From positions 7,761,563-7,825,562 of the forward strand of contig CM067348.1 of NCBI GenBank assembly GCA_034190875.2: DNA of 64,000 bases, read 5' to 3'. The stretch is from Urechis unicinctus. Lineage: Eukaryota; Annelida; Polychaeta; Xenopneusta; Urechidae. The notes beneath the pieces were generated by a model. It did not search any database and was not told the origin of the DNA. It saw nothing but the letters and a program-made list of their open reading frames with translations. Position 1 is the stretch's first letter. Each line of letters opens with the position of its first letter. The position numbers and the translations under genes were made by a program. This document shows positions 11,090-40,119 of the stretch, one piece after another.

Positions 11090-13349
11090 TTATAACTCAT
11101 CACGGTTGCTGTCACCTGAAAGAAGCACAACAATTACAAGAGTTCAATTTTTTTTTTAAAAACCCAAAAACAGCCAGCATTGTTTAATGCAGTAGGAGGG
11201 AAAGCAGATATCCTAAAGGAAACAATGTTGCCAATAACAACATTTTCATATGGTAATATAGTTTATAGCAAGAATATAGTAATTTTCAAACAGTAGATTC
11301 TTGCTTTCAGGAGAACCTTGTTAAATGTCAAAATATACTCCATGTGCATGAAATAAATGAAAATCCTATATCATTTCCCGCTTCCTAAGATGTCGATAAC
11401 TAATACGATTGATGGCTACCAAAGTAACGTCAGAGTTGACTTGTTACAAACATAAGACTTACTATGAGGCTGAGGTTCCGAGGTTGACTTGTCTGAGTTG
11501 TTTGTTTTATACACACGGTCCCACAGCAATTTGATTTGCTGATCATATTCTGTACATTCGGGAACTATACGCTGAGCGGCCGTCAACTTAGGCTCCTTCG
11601 TCTGTGGATTATTACACTGCAAACAACAACGTACATATATCATCAAGTCCTCTATTAAATTTGACCTCAAACCAAATAATATATGATTTCAAACAGTTAT
11701 GAATTCCAAGCTGCAAATGTGACTAATAGACTTGTATATTCGGGTATGGAAGAGATACACACCAGATCTATAGTTTTGGCATTCTTCAGTTCACTGGTAC
11801 TACACCATGTCTCACACCACAACCACTCCTGTGGCAGAGATTTGATGCCCACCTGGTGAATCATGTTGTTAGGCAAGTCCTGCAGACAAACATTTGATTC
11901 CATACACAGGAAACATATGGGATGTATAATCTTTGAAGTGCAAATATTCGGGATTCGGATGGACAATGTGTCGTATATCATAAAATATCACCAGACAAGT
12001 GTGAATTTGTTTCATGGATCTATGTTGATTTCATCTAATAGTTAATTCATTTCAACAGGGTGTTTTTTTCATTAATGACCTTGTCAAGATTGGTATGATG
12101 TCATTCAGTAATTAAAATCTGTTGTCTATACTGATGAGGCGCTGACCTGATCCAGGTAAGACAGACTGTTAGGGTCCTGACTGAGACCCTGGTATTGGCC
12201 GCGTAACCGATCCCCTGCTGCTATCTTGCGGAACTTCTTCAAGTCGACCACATAGAGGGCGCTTTACACAAACAATCAGGATTGGATGTATGATGAATTC
12301 AATGCACTCGAGATATACTTGAAATAGATGTTCTATGGAAGTGATCACATTTAATTAATAATAAAATGCCGAGATCATTCTAGCTCTGGTCAGCTATCAG
12401 TTTTATCGTGAAATATAACAGAGGTAAATATGACAGCCCTTCACATCCATGAAGGTGAGGACATATGACCTTGGTGGAGAGGACACACAGCGTAGGTTAC
12501 AAGAAAAGTAACACAGCAACTACAAACTGCCTGGCACAATAAGTAGGACGTTAGTGACTACCTGATGTGATATTTGCGGCCAGCCAGATGATTTGCCCAA
12601 TACCCAGACTTCCAGAATCTGCAAATAAACCATTCATATTATGTCAGTCATCATATTGTAGAGATGGTGCTCATTACACTAGCCGATATGTCAAATAAAA
12701 CAACCTTCCTGGTTTGTTATATTTTAAAGTTACAACTTCATATAGTGATCTTATGTGTGTGACAGTTTTGAGAAACACCAAACCTTGGACATATATGTGT
12801 AGAGGTTATAAGTGTGTGACATAATACCAGGTAGTATGAGTGATAATTATCAATGACACAATTGATGAGGTCAATCATTAGGAAGGGAACATCAATGTGA
12901 CAGAAGTGATATCAGCCTGAGTTATAAATAGACTGGGCTGATGAAAGGGGTCTTTGTGATGCTATATGACAAGCAGACGGTTTTTACAACCTTCAACGAC
13001 TGAAATAGCATATTGCATGTGTGATAATTTACCAAGAATGTACTAAGGGCCAGGTGGTTACACGGGTATGGTTATAAGTAACTTAGATGAATCTGTCAGC
13101 ATCCACTAATTGCACTATGGTTCAAAATAAAAAATACCATGGTTGTATAGAAACCAATGTGGTTATACCCAACATGGTTATAAGTAATGTCTCTTGATCC
13201 ATCACTATCAACCACAATAATGGCTTCACAATGACCAGTGGTTATATGGCAATTTCCCGTGGTTATTGAGAAGATATGATGGTTATATAGATGAGGTTAC
13301 CTGAATCCATCCATTTCTTTCCTACTCTCACAGTATGGGGTATAACCAT
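11090..13349 (-). pseudogene. Duplicated 3' end of UGGT (exons 36–40 plus part of 35)
   Basis: This is a partial copy of the UGGT glucosyltransferase C-terminus on the − strand: part of exon 35 (13349–13301), then 12618–12562, 12261–12147, 11879–11763, 11616–11463 and 11115–11090. Every exon keeps the length and phase of its counterpart at 22799–20446, and all are open, ending in RDEL and a stop at 11090. Coding changes are few: S to N in the GYWASH stretch, N to Y before the LDQ motif, and W to C in the conserved VPEW. It lacks its own 5' exons, so it is a fragment rather than a gene. Because phases match, it could in principle serve as alternative terminal exons for the upstream UGGT transcript. 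Confidence 0.88.
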
Positions 13350-15504
13350 CGCATTTATTTAAAAGAATCGATGAACTCGAAAAAGGAAGTTGTAGTCAGG
13401 ATAATGCAGGACACGAGGGTCGCAATAATTGTTCCATGACGTCACATTCCCCGCCGTGAATATGTGTGTCATAAGTGAGGCACACTAGGACTTGGCCCCG
13501 ATCGAACGGTAATCGGACGTCTTGTAGGGCTGACTAGGACTGAAAACCTAGGTTGATGACTCAACCATCTACAAGTCAGCAATATACATGGTCGCAATTG
13601 CTCGAGCCTGAGTCACGCCCCCCCCCCAAAAAAAAAAAAATAAAATAAATAAATAAATGTGTCCCCCACGCCAGACGTGTGTCATCCAGCAAGCAGAATG
13701 CTGGCGTCTGGAACGCTGCTCGTGTTAAAGGCTGACGTCAGTTGCTACCATCTTTCCTCGTCATAGGTTCATATTTTGTCGGTAGTTTACCCTCTAAGTG
13801 TAGCTTTAAGTTCTTTGATGTATCTGCATATAAATCGATTAGCAATATAAAAGGTGGTATCACAATCGTCTTGCTCATGCGCCTGCGCTGGTCCGAACTT
13901 CGTCACCAGTTCCACTCCCCTCAATATTATCCCGTTACTTCTGTTCACTTGACAGTGTGCCGATCACATGCACTCTGGGTTACAAGTGCCACTGTGTTCG
14001 TCTGTTGAACTGAAATGCAGTATTATGAATGGACCAAATACCTAGTTGTCTGTTTTTCATAGGGTAACTGCCTCTTAATTCTTAAAGCTTTTAGTAGCGT
14101 AATTCCACGTGCAAGGGATACAGGGTAAAAAAACTCGGGTCGATATACAAAAACCCACAAATGGAGAGACAGAAGTGAATGAGCCAGCGAACAGGGCAAA
14201 AGTGACCCCCACCCCCCCAATAAAACACACACAAGAAGATGAGGGTTGTGTGTGGGGGTGGTGGGGAGGTGGGAGATAACGACGAAAGGAAATTACACAA
14301 ATTCACACAGCCACCAGCGGTTGCACCAACGCATTTATGGAAAATATAAAAAACTAAAAACTGACACTATTAAGAAGACTAAAGTGCACCTAATGTCCAC
14401 CGTACTGAATGTAGTATTCTGTTGATAAGGCGATAATATCTATTAATAATCTGATCTGGTTAATCCAACGATACAGAGTTATAAGAGATAATCACGGGGA
14501 AAACCCAGAGACTCTGACACCAGCCTTTTTCAAACGGCCCTATTTTTGACGCGACCCAATGTAAACAAAAACTAAAATGACTACACATAGCAAACCAAAT
14601 AACAGAGATGCACACTAATAATTAAGATGAAGATTGTGCAGTATAACAAAATACCACGATTGAAATAATCATTAACAATTTACAAGAACAAATAAGAATA
14701 ATAATCAGATATGTCAACAGATGGCACTACTTGATTGCTGCGCCGAGTTACAGCAAGCTAGGTGTGATCTGGCTCAATGTTTTGGCTCTAGCAATAATCA
14801 ATGCGCCATCTTATGTCACCCAATGTTTACATTTAGGAATATGGAAATAGAGCTATATTTCAAAGCATGCATTATAAGTTACATAGGAGTATATAGTAAA
14901 AAGCACATAAACATAGCAAACATTAAAATAGATCACACTTATATCAGCCAAGGGCCACAGAACAATCCGGAACTATACCGCAATGCGGAGGCAGTCCACG
15001 AAAGCTGCTACGCGGCTCGAACCAATATCACTGGAGGGACAACTCGACTCGGGGGTACAACTCCCCCCCCCCTCTTTTTTACATAATGCTCATTTTCCAT
15101 CAATGGTTTAGGTCAATACTAATATTAATTTAGTTTAGAGACTGTTGACTGAAAAACCATGTGTGAAAGGTAAAATTCCATAGCTCTACGGACAAATGTT
15201 TATCTAAATTAGAAGTGCCCCCACTCCTGGTCGAAGCGGGGATTTCCCGTGGTTAAACAGTCACGTGAGCTGTAGTCTGAGCAGATATATGGTATATAGC
15301 TGTTGTCAGCACAAATTATCACAGACGGAGTCAGTGAACGAATTTGTCATTTCCGAACTAATCGTAGCTCTTAAGGTCTTGAGTGGAATAAACGACGACG
15401 ACACACATCATCGATCAAATCACACACCGCTGAGCACCAATCAATTTCAAAGAATCGAAATCTGAAGGAGAGACTTGTGCAATTTGCCTTCTCGCATACC
15501 TAGT
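13350..15504. other. Spacer between the two duplication copies
   Basis: No supported exon. It holds a poly-C/poly-A/(AAAT)n tract at about 13618–13658, a copy of the GATCGAACGGTAATCGGACG dispersed motif at about 13500, and a G/T-rich (+ strand) stretch near 14240–14275. From about 14.3 kb there is weak similarity to 5.5–6.3 kb. Confidence 0.5.
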
Positions 15505-15513
15505 ACGAGTACG

Positions 15514-18500
15514 ATGGCCATTCAGCCCATTGTAAGTGAAATAAAAAGTTACTTTTTACTTCTTGCGATAAGCAGTTAAACGTATCCCGATGTGTCCGCC
15601 GTGTGTACGCGAAGGTAAAATTCGAGACCAGTGTCATTGTTGAAGTTGCATTACCTGATTACTAACTTCCGTTCTTGGCTCCCCGGGAACCTGGCCGAGA
15701 ACACTCGTTTTTCTCCCATTACAGGCCACATCGTCAGATCCATGATCACATTGATGCATGCAGAGCCTAGGTACTGGAGATCTGACCGAGATCCGATGAT
15801 TTCCCCTTGTGTGAATCATAACATCATGCTATCGTTCAGTATAGCATAATGCCCCATAAAATTAATACCGTCTTATCTACTTACGTCGTACCCGAGAAGC
15901 TGAAGCTTCAGTTGAGTGACGGGATACATGGATAAGCCCCAGTGCCAGAAGCAGTGCCATATAAACCACCCTTCATGTAGGACCTCCGGTTCCTCATCGA
16001 CGCCTCCGCCCCTCCCCCACCTCCACTTATTCAGTTGCCCTTCAGTGGTTCCACATATCTTGTATGCAAAGGATGCTTATAGTTCAAGCGAACTTTTTGT
16101 GTTGTGAGCAACCAACTTTTTTTAACATTGACGCACACGTGATTGACTTTGGGTCAAAATCTCAGTTCATATCGTCATTTCACAATATATGATAGAGTGA
16201 GACTTGAACATACAGGTCGAGGCCCTTAGTCTTCCTGCTTTAATAGTCATTCGTGTATTGTTCTGTAATATAAGTTATGGTATGATGTCTATTTACAGGA
16301 TGAAGAAGAAGGGGTCGTTGGGGTCATGCCCACCCCAGATGGTGGTACAAAGGGGGGTAATCCAATCCCAAAGGGTGTTACCCTATTCCTGAAAGGTGGA
16401 CCACCAACAACAAAAGATCATATGCAAATCGAAAAGCGTGGTATCCGTACCACAGAGAGCATGTGGACTCCACACAAGATGACAGATTGTGTAAGTCTAT
16501 GTACCAGTTTGAGTGTTGAGACAAGGCAAATGAAAAATTGAAGGGATCATTTAAGAGGAACAACATTGTTTTAGTTGTGTTTTAAGACAAGCTGTTCACC
16601 CAAATTCTTTTACAGATGTAGCTCAATTACCTTGTTGTATACTCAGCATGCATGCACTCAATCCAACATCCCCTATGATAAGACCAAAAGGGATATGTAA
16701 ATAATGCAATCCTCTGTCTCTTTGGAACCAAATATAATGATATACCATAACCCCTTCTTATTGTTGATATAATATCATGATCCCCTCAAAATGTACAAAC
16801 AAGGTGTCTTTAGATATTTTGTTCATTAAAGTTGTGTGGTTTATGGAAGATCGTAATTGTCGGAAATTGCGTGATAAAGCTCTTGGCATGTTAACTGTGG
16901 TATTTGATATTAGTAATTCTTGTTGCTACAGAATGCTGAACCTGGTTCGCTCCTGTCTTCCACCAGGCTGGAAAATGATCCACAGGCGGACATTGACAAA
17001 TGTCAAGGTAAGTTCATCTGAATGTTTTCATTTGGGATAACCATTTGAATGTTGACATTTGTCATTAAATTGCTGCTTCATAGTATTTGTATTAAATCTT
17101 GTTCATATCAGGAGAAATGAAACCCAAATGGACAAGCACTTTGGGGAGACATGAAGAAAACCGTTTTCTGACTGATACACCAGCTAGAAGTAAAGGTGAT
17201 GAAGATGAAACGGTAAAAAAAGGTACTAAGCAGCCCCTAAGTAAGTGCCATACCAAAGGTAAGTAGTGTCGAACATTCACTTCAATGAGAGTTTTCGTTC
17301 TCTTTTCTGCTTTCTATTATTGAACAGTGACTTATTGATACATTGCTTGAGTGCTTTCTGGCATATCCTGGCATGTTGTCTGTGTGGTATCTCACAGGGA
17401 GGGGTGTTCTGTGGCCCATGTGTGCAACTGTTCTCAAGAGGTGGCTGCCATTGATCGTCTTAATTTGTGTCGCTCCACCATCAGCAGGTGAGTCATATGT
17501 CCAATGACAATATCATATCAAATTTCATGAGGTTTTTTTTTATATAAAAGCAGTTGCTTCTTGTCACAAGTGAAAAGAGTACCAGTGTTCTATAAGATAT
17601 TTCTTGATTCTGGGTGTAGTAAAATCATTAAATCTAATTATTTCTACTGCTGTTTCAGCGTTTATCAACGTCTTTGGACCAACATCCCTAAATAGTGGAT
17701 GCACTTTACAGTTGCGTTGTGAAGGCCGTGATGCAAAAAAATCTTCTCTGGTGGAAAGGCTTGGGAAGCAACAAAAGATCTATATCAACCCCTCTGCTAG
17801 GTTTGAGATCGATGGACCGTCAAAGAGTCGCCCATCCAGAGTGGTATCCACCACCCTGAAGATAAGAAATGTCTCCGAGGACGATTCTGGCACATACGCA
17901 TGTTTTGATGGCAAAGGTCACCATGGATTTCAACACAAAATGGAAGTACTGCCCGGTAAGCATGTCATTGATGAATGTATTTTATAGTCACTTAAAAATG
18001 TAATATAGTGCTGATGCATGGATATGTCCAAATCCCTCTTCTATTTATATTAATTTATGCGTCTAATGGGTCCCATTAACTAACTGAACACACCTGTATC
18101 GCATGTTTTTCAGAAATATCATGTGGGTCCTTCACCCCACCTGATGACATGTGGGTGGAATCTCACTGTGACCATGTAACAGTCGGCTGCAAAAACAACT
18201 CTGGCTCCTGGTTCCTGCAGTGCTTAAATGGTACATGGCAGGATCAATACGGGCCCTGCCATGAAATGGGTAAGTCAATATTGAAGAATTTATCTCAAAA
18301 TTATTAATGTGTAGTTGACCGTGTCTTATTGAAGTCTCTTGAACTCCAAGATAATACTATATTAACTTGGGTGTTCAGCATTATTTAGAATTTATTCCAA
18401 ATATCAAGTTGACAAGAAGCAAATTTAATCCCCTTTGATTGTTCAAAGATGTCAGGCAGTCAATAGGGATGAGTTTGCAATCATTTGCGTTTTTGGTAAT

Positions 18501-18835
18501 TTATTAACAAATATCATTGGAGGTATTTATTAACAACAATTTTTTCAATTTTTTGTTTAATTCAGTTACAATATGATAAATGTGAGTCTCATGGAAGAAA
18601 AATACAGCTGTGCGAGATAATTAATATCTGATGCTTTTGTTTTGCAGAAACACCAATTGTCCAAGAGAACGATTGTGCCTGGCAGATTGCTGTTACATCT
18701 TTTGTGTTTATCTTTATTGGGGTCGTTGTAATTGCCGTGGTGATATGCAAGGGATGGCGTAAGAAAAGAAGTTTCACATTAACTTCCACAAAAGCTAAAG
18801 TAAAAGAAGATTGTGTTGACAGCTGCTGGGTCTGA
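15514..18835 (+). CDS. Ig-domain + CCP/sushi-like transmembrane protein, copy B
   Basis: Eight exons join in phase: 15514–15531, 16299–16490, 16932–17007, 17112–17258, 17398–17487, 17659–17955, 18114–18269 and 18648–18835, giving about 387 aa. Start ATG 15514 has A at −3 and G at +4. Residues 1–150 are hydrophilic and Gly/Pro/Lys/Glu-rich. Residues 160–174 (WLPLIVLICVAPPSA) look like a signal peptide or signal anchor. About 178–273 is an Ig-like domain with a first Cys and a DDSGTYAC second-Cys motif. About 278–323 is a CCP/sushi-like module (five Cys, CLNGTW). Residues 339–359 are a transmembrane helix followed by a 28-residue basic tail. An alternative start at ATG 17418 (Met152) would give an ordinary type I receptor of 236 aa. 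A shorter exon 4 ending at 17222 is also in phase. Function is unknown; recognition or adhesion is the family-level guess. Confidence 0.72.
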
Positions 18836-20445
18836 CCGATCTGAAATATTGTAATCACTCTCAATGCATGTCTCTTCTGTACAATATCCCAGAGCTGTAA
18901 GAATATGTTGTTGTTGTTGTTGTATGCTACTTCAGCATCTTTCTGATGAATCATAAAATTGTCAATTGTTTAAATTTACTTTATTAATGGAGCACTTTGT
19001 CATCTTAGGGTGTTGTTGAGAATTGGATATCCACAAATTAAACATTTGCATTGTGATGTATTTACTACTTTTTTCTACTATAGGAGATATGTTCATAACT
19101 GTCATGATTTAGGCATGTTTTATCGGACGCAATGTTTATAATTTTGACTTACATCCAGTGCTGGGTTCCTTGCAGTTGAATAAATTAACTGGTCAATCCA
19201 GGTTCATAGTTTACTTTGTGCAATTAATGCAAGTTTGATTGACTCTGGTTGTCGGGAGTAAACAGATACACACAAAATAATTCCATTGCTAGCACTGAAG
19301 TGCACCTCACAAAGGTGGTATCATATAGATCACTTTGAACTGTGACATCAAAATCACATTTAAACAACCAAATTATTGTTTATCTTTGTAACCGACCGAC
19401 CCCTGCACACTTTGTCCCATACACCAGTTCGCCATTTAAAATGTTATGAGAGAGGAAATTTAAGCTAAAAAACAATGGTTCAATTGCTCGTACAGAATGT
19501 CACACCTAAATAATAGTTTCATATAGATCATTTTCAACAATATTTTCTAAAGAAAAAACCCAACCCAAAACATTTTAACATCTTAAGGGATAAACTTACC
19601 AACACTAGATTACCAAAAACACATCCTAGGAACACATTTATTCCACATTTCCAACAGAGACAACATGATCGTGGGTGTTGCTTGGCTACATTTGAGTTCT
19701 CTTTGTGCCAGAATCTGAACCTCTTTGATTCTGATTAGAATTACCAGCAACACTACACAGGTCTAGCAAACACGACACACTCTGGGACCTACAAACACAA
19801 AGGCGGATGTCTGAGAACCGCTGAGGATATGTTTTAATTTAAATTTTGACCTTATTCCACAAGATAAGTTGTTTATTAAATATATTGTTTGATGATAAGC
19901 AATATATTTGAAAGCAACTACGTATCATTGTATTCTCTGCATTAACGATCTTAGACATGTGATTTTGATGAATTATATCACAAAGATAGTTGATACATCA
20001 ATGCATTTGTATTATTTCTCAACAATACACCAAACAATTTGTAAGTCATGATTTTCCATTTGGGATAAAAACCCTATTAGGGAATATTCACAGATCACAC
20101 ACAAACCGGTCCGCTTTATACATGAATGCTTGTGATAAACTGGTGCAGCAGAAATGATAGGACACACCGCCTCAGGTACAAGAGTTCCGCTGAAACTTTA
20201 AGAATTGGACGACTTGCACACGGGAAATTAATAGGCCAGCGTCTACAGATTGATGTGGTGAAAATTGAGTGGTGAATAAATAATGAGTAGTCTTTAAGGT
20301 GAAATGAGGCATACGTTGGTAGGCATTATTGTTGATGAGTGTGTGATTAGATGAACAGATGATATTGTGTGAATGATTGGAATGGCCGTATGCTGGAGAT
20401 GGAACGGGGGTGTTGGTTTAAACGGATCCTAAACCGGCCCATCCG

Positions 20446-37172
<16,727 letters not shown>

Positions 37173-38359
37173 ACTGCAAAAACAAAAACAACATGGAGAA
37201 TTACAATCCAAGAGTAGCAGCTCACATTAACATCAACATTACCAAACCCCTCAATATCCACATTCATCTTCTATTTGTGTCTATTCAGTTACACTCAACA
37301 TTTGAAATGTAATTACCTTAGGTGCCTTGACTTATGAAATGTTTATGGGTTTGACATGATCTGCTTCTGAGCATCCTATCATGTCATATTTTCATATTCA
37401 CTAGAGCTCTGAGTGACCTTGTTTATTACGTCAAGGAATCATTATTTCACAGCGAGGACAAAGGTAGCTTTCATCCATGTAATGGCATGCTTGCAGATAT
37501 GCCAAGTCCCAGTAAGGCCGTTAATTTTACAACATTTTCTCACCACTTCTACTAATTACTGTCTCCAAAATATGTAAAGATTTGCTGGAAAAGCAGTTAC
37601 TTTCAAAACAATAGGTGTGTTAGCAGTTGTCACTTAGCTTCAACATTAGTCAAGTCTGAGGAATCAAAGGAAGCAACCATATTGAATAGATTTATTTGCG
37701 AGTGAATAGAAATCCTTTTCCATTTCAGTCGTACAGCATATTGACTGAAGCTAAGACTGATGGTCTGCTCTTCATTCAGCCTAATTTAGTTCTCTAAAGG
37801 TCAATATGGTTGACAATGGTACTGTATTTAACAGCCCACATTAGTGGTTTTCTTTTAACTTGGCATTGGAGGATTCAGTACACTGTGGAATAACAATGTG
37901 CAGATATATTGTCACGTCTGTGCAGGACTAGTAGTAAAATCCTACCCCTTGTTTCGACGGTGATATAGTCATATACCATCTTGGAAAGATACTTTGCAAT
38001 GCAATTTATATTTTGAGTAGCCCGCACTATATATCAATGTCCTTAACCTACGTATCTATATGGATCGAGAATCAGGGTGAATATCTTCTAGATCTATAGC
38101 CCAAGTACTGAGGCCTGTACGGCTGCGTAAAGTCTGAATCCAACCCTATTGTCCTTTTGACTGGGTCATTAGCTTCTCCAGACGAAATTATGATGAATCT
38201 TGTTAGCGAGTTAGTGCACCTATATTTATTGATAGTGATACCAATTTCCATCACCAAGTCAATGTTTACAATGTCACAGCATTGGTGGACAAGCTAGTAT
38301 TTGCTTTGAAAAGCATTCTGTTATCACCAACGATTGTGTGACCCTGTGATATACAGCAT

Positions 38360-38503
38360 GGATGCCAACAGGATTTTGTAAAAAAAAAAAGAGGAAAATT
38401 TGCCTGGGGCCATGGGGGCCGCAAAGGCCCCCTGCGGATTAATGGATCCCAATGGACCCTGGCGGCCACATAATCCGCGGATTTCCGCGGAAAATTGGCA
38501 TCC
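38360..38503. mobile_element. Small palindromic MITE-like element (144 bp)
   Basis: Ends are GGATGCCAA at 38360 and TTGGCATCC at 38495, a perfect 9-bp inverted repeat. The interior has further self-complementary blocks (GGGGCC...GGCCCC, CCGCGGATTTCCGCGG) and a poly-A run. No coding capacity. The class is unknown. Confidence 0.6.
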
Positions 38504-40047
38504 CTCTATACAGATGATTTGTGCATTGGGATCTTGGGACAGTGAATTAAACAAAGACGAAAATTTTGTCTGCATTAACGAGCCTATATCAAACGTTGGT
38601 CACTGAATTAATTATGTCCCATGATGTTGTGGTCAAGGTAACATTTTGAATAAGCATGGACAACATAAAATATTTATCTGCTTGTGTTTAATAATTAATT
38701 GGTCAGAAAATAATAGTATTCTCGAGCACAAACTCCACTGAGGTTCATTGTATAACTTAGATGCAGATACACAACAGTTCCTAGGCCTCCATTGAATGGA
38801 GATACTCTACAATTTAAACTCGGTATCCAGTTTCGCCATTACGTCTCATGGAATAAAGTGAAACTGTAACGAAGGCAACAGTCAAACCCGGTAGGCGCAG
38901 GTAGTGTTATTAGATCTCGAGTCTATTGCTACATGATCAGTAATAATCTTCACAATCTGCATGCACAACTACTAAGCTTTTCTCACTCATATGAGCACAT
39001 AGATTCCGTAAGCCTTGAACAGCGATGTGATGTTTTGTTGACTAGGGGAATAACTGCAGCCCAAAATTACCTGTTTCTGTTAGCAGACGCCCGGTATACA
39101 GTGTATAGGGCGATAATAAATGATCAACGACACTTCCGGTTTGCTTGTACGTGGCACGAGCTGGTTGAACGAGCCTTGTCAGAGCTTTCCAAAGCTCATG
39201 CAAGCTCAGAAGACAACTTTAGATGTTGAATAAATAATGAGTTGATCTAGTAATATCGTTTTTATCCCTAACTACCTTAGGAATCGGGTTTTTTTCCACA
39301 AAACCCAGGTACGCACATTTCACTTCCGGTGTCATGTAGCGTTAATCTGCAATAGGGAACAATTTTTAGCGGATTTCTTGGCACGTGTTACTGATGTTGG
39401 CCTTTTTCAGATAATGATTTCAAAGAGAGGACAAAACTCAAAACGAAGTCATACCTTGCCTTATTATCATCTTATAAGAACATGAAATATTTCTAAAGGA
39501 TTAGTGGCTAATATAAATATTAAGTGCCTGCCTTTTCCTATAGAAGTGGACCTTGGCTCAACATGCCAATTTCGATGTGACAGTTGAAAGTGAAGGAGAA
39601 GAACCGACACCTGATAAAACATATAACTTATACTAGTTTCATATAGGAGATATGGAGAATTGAGCTCTACAATATGTTTATATGAAAGTAGGCTGTGTTC
39701 CAAGGATATTAATTCATCCCCCTGATGAAGTTTATTATCGTAAAATGGACGTATTTATGTCGGTGAATCCATCAGCATTTCTCAATTAAATAATGACCTC
39801 TAATTGAAATAAAGTGCTAATAAATTATAGCGTGCTTGACTGTAGGTTCACGCCAGTTAATATAATTTTTCTACATACAACATACTGTCGGATTGCAAAA
39901 AGCCCCTTCATTAATAGTAAGTTCAAATGTTTTCAACTTCATTTATTCCCTCAAGCCTTTCCTAATCTGTAGACGAAGATACCATTCTTTGTAAGTAATT
40001 AACATATGCAGATTGGATCTGCCCAAGGAGTTCCAAAACTAATGATC
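38504..40047. other. Gene-free stretch
   Basis: No spliced gene recognised. A 98-codon open frame at 38933–39229 (+) has no similarity I can name and no visible splice context. The region lies 5' of UGGT and may hold its promoter or 5' UTR exon, but no specific signal was identified. Confidence 0.45.
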
Positions 40048-40088
40048 TTGGTTATAACTCCTTAATCTGTCTAAGGAGTTATAACCAA
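40048..40088. repeat. Perfect 17-bp inverted repeat with 7-nt loop
   Basis: TTGGTTATAACTCCTTA (40048–40064) is followed after ATCTGTC by its exact reverse complement (40072–40088). It lies about 30–40 bp before the readable part of a LINE fragment and could form a strong hairpin. Confidence 0.85.
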
Positions 40089-40119
40089 TCTTTAGTTATG
40101 TAACTCCTGTGTTATGTAA

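Larger units (their letters stand above)
6593..13349 (+). repeat. Segmental duplication, copy A
   Basis: This copy is collinear with 15505–22744 at an offset growing from about 8.9 to 9.4 kb. It includes all eight exons of an Ig/CCP gene, its 3' flank and the last five and a half UGGT exons on the opposite strand. Intron and flank sequence stay alignable throughout, and the UGGT-side 2 kb is almost identical, so the event is fairly recent or conversion is ongoing. The right break falls after TATAACCAT at 13349, matching 22744 inside a UGGT exon. The left limit is less sharp. Confidence 0.88.

Noticed and set aside
38933..39229. 98-aa open frame on the + strand
   Set aside because: No homology I can name, no intron signals, and surrounded by repeat-rich spacer; kept only as a note.
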